From: Roseomonas elaeocarpi
GTDB lineage: Bacteria; Pseudomonadota; Alphaproteobacteria; Acetobacterales; Acetobacteraceae
Length of the DNA stretch: 64,000 nucleotides
Direction of reading: 5' to 3'
Assembly (NCBI RefSeq): GCF_042433915.1
Contig: NZ_JBHLUN010000007.1
Location: 1 to 64,000 of the forward strand
Shown here piece after piece: positions 59,620 to 64,000 of the stretch. The notes under the pieces are model-generated. The model did not search any database and was not told the DNA's origin. It saw nothing but the letters and a program-made list of their open reading frames with translations. Each line of letters opens with the position of its first letter. The stretch's first letter is position 1. A program made the position numbers and the translations under genes.

Positions 59620-60530
59620 ACCGCCCCATGCGCATCGCCGTCACCGGCCGCGAGGGCCAGGTGGTGCAGTCGCTGATCGAGCGCGCCGCCCACCACGGCG
59701 TCACCGTCGTGGCGGTGGGCCGCCCGGCGCTCGATCTCGCCCGGCCCGAAACCGTGTTGCCCGCCCTGCGCGACGCGGCGCCGGACCTGGTGGTGAGCGC
59801 CGCCGCCTATACCGCGGTGGACAAGGCCGAGAGCGAGCCCGAACTGGCCGAGCGGATCAACGGCGCCGGTGCCGGTGCCGTGGCCGCCGCCGCGGCCGCG
59901 ATCGGCGTGCCGGTGGTGCACCTGTCCACCGACTACGTCTTCGACGGCACGCTCGACCGCCCTTACCGCGAGGACGACCCCACCGGCCCGATCGGTGCCT
60001 ACGGCCGCTCCAAGCTGAGCGGCGAGCGGGCGGTGGCCGCCGCCAATCCCGACCACGCGATCCTGCGCACCGCCTGGGTGTATTCGCCCTTCGGCGCGAA
60101 CTTCATCAAGACCATGCTGCGCGTCGGCGCCACGCGCGACGAGCTGACTGTGGTGGCCGACCAGCAGGGCTGCCCGACCGCGGCCCTCGACATCGCCGAC
60201 GCGGTGATCGCGGTGGGGCGCAACCTCATCGCTTCGCGCAATGAGGCCTCGCGCGACGAAGCCTTGCGCGGCGTGTTCCACATGACCGGCAGCGGCAGCA
60301 CCAACTGGGCGGAGTTCGCCAGCACCATCTTCAGCATCTCCGCCCGCCACGGCGGGCCGGAAGCGCGCGTGCGGCCGATCACCACCGCCGAGTACCCGAC
60401 ACCGGCCAGGCGCCCTGCCAATTCCCGCCTCGACGGCACGAAGCTCACGCGGGTTCACGGCGTGACGCTGCCCGACTGGCGCCTTTCCACCGAACGCTGC
60501 ATCCTCCGCCTGCTCGCCGCGGCGGCCTGA
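59616..60530 (+). CDS. rfbD: dTDP-4-dehydrorhamnose reductase
   Basis: The 304-residue RmlD enzyme reduces dTDP-4-keto-L-rhamnose to dTDP-L-rhamnose. It has RIAVTGREGQVVQSLIERA, VVSAAAYTAVDKAESEPELAERIN, VHLSTDYVFDGTLDRPYREDDPTGPIGAYGRSKLSGERAV (Tyr-x3-Lys) and RTAWVYSPFGANFIKTMLR. A GTG at 59616 overlapping the rfbC stop gives this length; an ATG four codons later is the other option. It is third in the rhamnose operon. Confidence 0.96.
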   Translation: MNRPMRIAVTGREGQVVQSLIERAAHHGVTVVAVGRPALDLARPETVLPALRDAAPDLVVSAAAYTAVDKAESEPELAERINGAGAGAVAAAAAAIGVPVVHLSTDYVFDGTLDRPYREDDPTGPIGAYGRSKLSGERAVAAANPDHAILRTAWVYSPFGANFIKTMLRVGATRDELTVVADQQGCPTAALDIADAVIAVGRNLIASRNEASRDEALRGVFHMTGSGSTNWAEFASTIFSISARHGGPEARVRPITTAEYPTPARRPANSRLDGTKLTRVHGVTLPDWRLSTERCILRLLAAAA

Positions 60531-60553
60531 GACACACCGAGGAACACGCGACC

Positions 60554-61423
60554 ATGAAGGGCATCATCCTCGCCGGCGGCAGCGGCACCCGGCTGCACCC
60601 GATGACGCACGTCACCTCGAAGCAGCTGCTGCCGATCTACGACAAGCCGATGATCTACTACCCGCTTACCACGCTGATGCTGGCGGGCGTGCGCGATATC
60701 CTGATCATCTCGACCCCGGCCGACCTGCCGCGCTTCCGGGAGCTGCTGGGCGACGGCAAGGAATGGGGCATCAGCATCTCCTATGCCGAGCAGCCGAAGC
60801 CCGAGGGTCTGGCGCAGGCCTACATCATCGGCGCCGACTTCGTGGGCAACGACTGCTCGATGCTGGTGCTGGGCGACAACGTGTTCTACGGCCACGGCCT
60901 GCCGGACCTGCTCAAGCGCTCCTGCGCGCGCGACGCCGGCGCCACCGTCTTCGCCTACCGGGTGAGCGACCCCGAGCGCTACGGCGTGGTGGATTTCGAC
61001 AAGGACTTCCGCGCCCTGTCGATCGAGGAAAAGCCGCTCAAGCCCCGCTCCAACTGGGCGGTCACCGGCCTGTATGTCTACGACCCGCAGGTGGTGGAGA
61101 TCGCGGCCAAGCTGAAGCCGTCGCCGCGCGGCGAGCTCGAGATCACCGACGTGAACAACGCCTACTTGGAGCGCGGGCAGCTGCAGGTTGAGCTACTGGG
61201 CCGTGGCTTCGCCTGGCTGGACACGGGCACGCCCGACACACTGCTGGAAGCGGGCGAGTTCGTGCGCGCCCTGGAAAAGCGCCAGGGCTTCCGCATGGCC
61301 TGCCCGGAGGAGATCGCCCACAGCCTCGGCTGGATCGACACGGCGCAGCTGATCGCGCTCGGCCGTAAGCTGCAGAAGAGCACCTACGGCCAGTACCTGC
61401 TGCGGGTCGCCGAGGGCGGCTGA
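60554..61423 (+). CDS. rfbA: Glucose-1-phosphate thymidylyltransferase
   Basis: The 289-residue RmlA enzyme makes dTDP-glucose from dTTP and glucose 1-phosphate. The signature MKGIILAGGSGTRLHPMTHVTSKQLLPIYDKPMIYYPL is complete, followed by LGDNVFYGHGLPDLLK, YRVSDPERYGVV and SIEEKPLKPRSNWAVTGLYVYD. A GAGGA ribosome-binding sequence precedes the ATG. It completes dTDP-L-rhamnose synthesis with the three genes ahead of it and is the end of the operon. Confidence 0.98.
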   Translation: MKGIILAGGSGTRLHPMTHVTSKQLLPIYDKPMIYYPLTTLMLAGVRDILIISTPADLPRFRELLGDGKEWGISISYAEQPKPEGLAQAYIIGADFVGNDCSMLVLGDNVFYGHGLPDLLKRSCARDAGATVFAYRVSDPERYGVVDFDKDFRALSIEEKPLKPRSNWAVTGLYVYDPQVVEIAAKLKPSPRGELEITDVNNAYLERGQLQVELLGRGFAWLDTGTPDTLLEAGEFVRALEKRQGFRMACPEEIAHSLGWIDTAQLIALGRKLQKSTYGQYLLRVAEGG

Positions 61424-61456
61424 AGGCCGGCGGCGCGTCCCGCCGTAGGCCCCCCA

Positions 61457-61479
61457 CCATCGGCTTAAGGGGCCGATGG
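61457..61479. terminator. Hairpin between convergent rfbA and gmhA-like genes
   Basis: An 8-bp perfect stem (ccatcggc / gccgatgg) with a 7-base loop lies in the 41-bp gap and overlaps the last codons of the minus-strand gene, including its TAA. It could end transcription from both sides. No strong T run is present. Confidence 0.4.
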
Positions 61480-62064
61480 CGGAAAGAAGTGCCGCTCCAC
61501 CAGCGCGCAGACCACGTGCGCCGCGGTGATGTGCAGCTGCTGCACCACCGCTGTCTGCCCGGCCGGCGCCAGCAGCGTGGCGTCGCAGCGCTCCGCCAGT
61601 GCCCCGCCGTTGCGGCCCGTGAAGCCGAACACGTGCAGCCCCATCTCCCGCGCCGCCTCGGCCGCCAGCAGGATGTTGGGGGAGCGGCCGGAGGTGGTGA
61701 TCCCCAGGAACACGTCGCCCGGCCGTCCGATCGCCCGCACCTGGCGTGCGAAGACCTGGTCAAAGCCGTAGTCGTTGCCGATCGCCGTCAGGGCCGAGGT
61801 GTCGGTGGTCAGCGCGATCGCCGCCAGCGGCGCGCGGTCGTACATCAGCCGCGACACGAACTCCGTCGCGATGTGCTGCGCGTCCGCGGCGCTGCCGCCA
61901 TTGCCCGCGAGAAGCAGCTTGCCGCCGGCACGCAGGCTGCGGCAGGTCGCCTCCGCCACGCGGAAGATCACCTCCTGCGCCGCCGTGTCGGCCGCGAGGT
62001 CCTCGGTGGCGCGAACGGACTCCGCGAGGTAATCCCGTGCGTAGCGGCGCTCGGTCTCGTGCAT
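61465..62064 (-). CDS. gmhA: Sedoheptulose 7-phosphate isomerase-like SIS protein
   Basis: A 199-residue SIS-domain enzyme. It shows GGKLLLAGNGGSAADAQHIATEFVSRLMYDR, ALTTDTSALTAIGNDYGFDQVFARQV and DVFLGITTSGRSPNILLAA, matching phosphoheptose isomerase, which makes D-glycero-D-manno-heptose 7-phosphate, a precursor for LPS core or S-layer heptose. The ATG at 62064 gives the usual N-terminus; the upstream extension is unlike the family. No other heptose genes (gmhB, hldE) are in the window, so related SIS functions cannot be fully excluded. Confidence 0.88.
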   Translation of the reverse strand: MHETERRYARDYLAESVRATEDLAADTAAQEVIFRVAEATCRSLRAGGKLLLAGNGGSAADAQHIATEFVSRLMYDRAPLAAIALTTDTSALTAIGNDYGFDQVFARQVRAIGRPGDVFLGITTSGRSPNILLAAEAAREMGLHVFGFTGRNGGALAERCDATLLAPAGQTAVVQQLHITAAHVVCALVERHFFPPSAP

Positions 62065-62327
62065 GGTGGGGGCTCCGGGGCTCGGCGCATGGCGTGTGGT
62101 TGCGGCGTGGTTCCGTGCCGGGCGGCAGGAAGCGTGGTCGCTGGCCGCGTCCTGGGGCACCCTGGGCAGGCGGCTCCGGACGAGGCCGGGCGGCTCATAC
62201 CATCGCCGCGCCACCGCATGAAGCCGGCGCGGCGACGGCCTGCCGGGTGGGACGCGGGGCCGGCAAGGGGGCGCACCTTCCCGCGTGTCGCGGGATGCCG
62301 CCGCGTCGTTGTTGGAGAGGATAACTG

Positions 62328-62735
62328 GTGGGAGGTTGGCGCGCCCTGGCGGCGCAGTTCCTGCGCTTCGGCGTGGTGGGCGCCACGGGCGTCGTGGTGG
62401 ATTCGGCGGTGCTGCTGCTGGCGCTGCGGCTGGGCTTCGGCCCTTATGGCGGGCGCGTGCTGTCCTACCTCGTGGCGGCCACGGCGAACTGGGCGCTGAA
62501 CCGGGCCTGGACCTTTCGCGGCAACGGGGCCGCGATGGGGCGCGCGCAGCAGTGGGGGCGCTTCCTGATCGTGAACCTCGCGGGGTTCGTGGCGAACTAC
62601 GGCACCTACGCCCTGCTGCTGAACACCGTGCCGGCGGTGCGGGACCAGCCGGTGATCGGGGTGGCGGCCGGGGCGCTGGTCGGGATGACCGGCAACTTCG
62701 CGCTGTCGCGCCGCTACGTGTTCCGCCCGGGCTGA
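62328..62735 (+). CDS. GtrA family membrane protein
   Basis: A 135-residue protein with four membrane helices: FLRFGVVGATGVVVDSAVLLLAL, VLSYLVAATANWALNRAWTF, FLIVNLAGFVANYGTYALLL and VIGVAAGALVGMTGNFALSRRYVF. The NW-LNR-WTF motif and final RRYVF are diagnostic. GtrA proteins help move or present polyprenyl-phosphate-linked sugars. GTG at 62328 has GGAGAGG 8-14 bases upstream. It is the second GtrA in the window and stands alone, divergent from the isomerase gene and convergent with the RMD gene. Confidence 0.9.
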   Translation: MGGWRALAAQFLRFGVVGATGVVVDSAVLLLALRLGFGPYGGRVLSYLVAATANWALNRAWTFRGNGAAMGRAQQWGRFLIVNLAGFVANYGTYALLLNTVPAVRDQPVIGVAAGALVGMTGNFALSRRYVFRPG

Positions 62736-62766
62736 AACCAGGCCGGGGCCTGGCCCTGAACCGGCG

Positions 62767-63768
62767 TCAGCCCGCCGCCACCCTGGCGCGCCAGTCGGCC
62801 AGCATGTCATCGAGCGTGCGCTGCCAGGGCGTGGCCGGGCGCCAGTCCAGGGTCCCCCTGGCGGCGGCAACGCTGCCCGCGGTGCGCTCCAGGTCGGTGG
62901 GGCGCAGGCGCGCGGCCTCGGCCTCGACCCGCACGCCCTTCAGGCCCGCGCGCTCGATCAGCCCGTCGAGGATGTCGCCCACGCGGCGCGGCGTGCCGGT
63001 GGCGAGGTTGAGCACCGTGCCCGGCGGCAGTTCCGGCCGCACGAGCGCCGCGGCATAGGCGGTGCAGACGTCGCGCACGTCGAGGAAGTCGCGCCAGCGG
63101 TCCAGCGCGCCGGTGCGGATCACCGGCTCCTGTTGCCCGACCTCGATCAGCGCGACCTGCCGCGCGAAGGCGGCCACCACGTAGTCCGGCGACTGGCCGG
63201 GGCCGGTCTGGTTGAAGGGGCGCAGCCGCACGGCGTCGAGGCCGCGCAGCGCCATCTCGCCCACCGCGAGGTCGGCCGCGGCCTTGGAGGCGGCGTAGGG
63301 ATTGGCCGGCTGCATCGGCGCGTTCTCGTCCAGCGGGGTGCCGGCCTGGAAGCTCAGCCCGTAGACCTCGGCCGAGGAGATATGCAGCAGCCGCGCCGCC
63401 GGACGCTCCGCCAGGATCGCTTCCGCCAGCGCCAGCGTCCCGTCGAGGTTGGTGCGCCAGGTCAGCCGCGGGTCACGGAAGGAAGCGCCCACCGAGGCCT
63501 GGGCCGCCAGATGCACCACCGCGTCGGGCGCCAGCGCGCGGATCGCGGGGCGCAGATCGGTCGAGAGCAGGTCGAGCGTGACCGTCTCGTCGGCGCCCGC
63601 CACCTTTCCGTCGCCGTGCCGCGTGGTGGCCACCAGCCGCGCGCCCGGCAGGGCGGCGCGCAGCATGGGCAGCAGGTGCCGCCCCACGAAGCCGCCCGCG
63701 CCGGTGAGCAGGACGCGACGCGGCCCCGCTGCGATCCCTGGTTCCGCTTCCGGCCCCGCGCCCGCCAC
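62767..63768 (-). CDS. rmd: GDP-4-keto-6-deoxymannose reductase-like enzyme
   Basis: A 333-residue extended SDR. RVLLTGAGGFVGRHLLPML binds NAD(P), HISSAEVYGLSFQAGTPLDENAPMQPANPYAASKAAADLAV holds the Ser and Tyr-x3-Lys catalytic residues, and RPFNQTGPGQSPDYVV is typical of RMD and GMD-like proteins. It would reduce GDP-4-keto-6-deoxy-D-mannose to GDP-D-rhamnose. A short Gly/Pro-rich leader precedes the fold. GTG at 63768 is 3 bp after the gmd stop, which supports the assignment. An alternative is a C4 reductase or epimerase of similar fold. Confidence 0.83.
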   Translation of the reverse strand: MAGAGPEAEPGIAAGPRRVLLTGAGGFVGRHLLPMLRAALPGARLVATTRHGDGKVAGADETVTLDLLSTDLRPAIRALAPDAVVHLAAQASVGASFRDPRLTWRTNLDGTLALAEAILAERPAARLLHISSAEVYGLSFQAGTPLDENAPMQPANPYAASKAAADLAVGEMALRGLDAVRLRPFNQTGPGQSPDYVVAAFARQVALIEVGQQEPVIRTGALDRWRDFLDVRDVCTAYAAALVRPELPPGTVLNLATGTPRRVGDILDGLIERAGLKGVRVEAEAARLRPTDLERTAGSVAAARGTLDWRPATPWQRTLDDMLADWRARVAAG

Positions 63769-63771
63769 GGC

Positions 63772-64000
63772 TCAGCCCATCCGCACCCGGTGGCGGGCGA
63801 GGTCGGCTTCCACCATCTCGGCGATCATGTCCTCGAGACTGGTTTCCGCCTCCCAGCCCAGCTTCTGCCGGGCCTTGGCGGCGTTGCCGAGCAGCACGTC
63901 CACCTCGGCGGGGCGCAGAAAGGCGGGGTCGACCTTCACGAACTCCTCGTAGTCGAGGCCCACATGCGCGAAGGCGATGCGGCACATGTCGCGCACCGTG
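63772..64000 (-). CDS. gmd: GDP-mannose 4,6-dehydratase, C-terminal part
   Basis: The last ~76 residues of GMD, open at the window's right edge. The sequence TVRDMCRIAFAHVGLDYEEFVKVDP, FLRPAEVDVLLGNAAKARQKLGWE and the end LEDMIAEMVEADL match the C-terminus of GMD, which forms GDP-4-keto-6-deoxymannose. The catalytic part lies outside. It is upstream of, and nearly fused to, rmd, as expected for GDP-D-rhamnose synthesis. Confidence 0.94.
   Translation of the reverse strand, partial: TVRDMCRIAFAHVGLDYEEFVKVDPAFLRPAEVDVLLGNAAKARQKLGWEAETSLEDMIAEMVEADLARHRVRMG

Overview
The window is a GC-rich chromosomal segment dense in genes. Gene content and synteny suggest an alphaproteobacterium of the Acetobacteraceae type (Roseomonas-like): a two-desaturase carotenoid cluster of the C30 kind, rsmB-rpe-heparinase order, etfBA-hbd, and a cyanide-insensitive-type bd oxidase. 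No rRNA, tRNA, CRISPR array, phage or insertion sequence was recognised. The taxonomic call is inference; no marker gene search was possible.

Layout. 1-0.9 kb: the 3' part of murA, followed by a hairpin-rich pair of inverted repeats. 1.3-8.2 kb (minus strand): five tightly packed carotenoid genes (two CrtI/CrtN-type desaturases, PlsC-type acyltransferase, CrtQ-like glycosyltransferase, aldehyde dehydrogenase), the gene set expected for a glycosylated, acylated carotenoic acid of staphyloxanthin type. 8.4-13.2 kb (minus): a GbsR/MarR-like regulator with a perfect 20-bp palindrome upstream, cydA, cydB, a DUF2474 small membrane protein, and a sarcosine-oxidase-like flavoenzyme carrying a Gly-Pro microsatellite. 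13.6-29 kb: housekeeping and assorted genes (GntP permease, ACT-like small protein, MscS channel, HIG1 protein, DUF1176 protein, etfB-etfA-hbd, PPOX-like protein, an unrecognised two-gene unit, ArnT-like transferase, rsmB, rpe).

29.9-64 kb is a surface-glycan island. On the plus strand, heparinase-like, GT4 and GT2 genes follow rpe with ATGA/GTGA overlaps, then a GT4 gene with a coiled coil. On the minus strand from 57.7 down to 35.9 kb lie GT2 and GT4 enzymes, two sugar epimerase-type proteins, two large membrane proteins sharing a C-terminal domain, a 1485-residue multi-module glycosyltransferase, and a compact block UbiA(HAD fusion)-DprE1-DprE2-epimerase-FAD protein-GtrA. That block resembles the mycobacterial decaprenyl-phosphoryl-arabinose pathway (Rv3806c, Rv3790, Rv3791, Rv3789). 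The island ends with rfbBCDA (dTDP-L-rhamnose), a GmhA-like isomerase, a second GtrA, and RMD plus the end of gmd (GDP-D-rhamnose).

Together the right half can supply L-rhamnose, D-rhamnose and probably lipid-linked arabinose for a surface polysaccharide, with many transferases to assemble it. In-frame low-complexity and short tandem repeats recur in unrelated genes and are a feature of the window in their own right.
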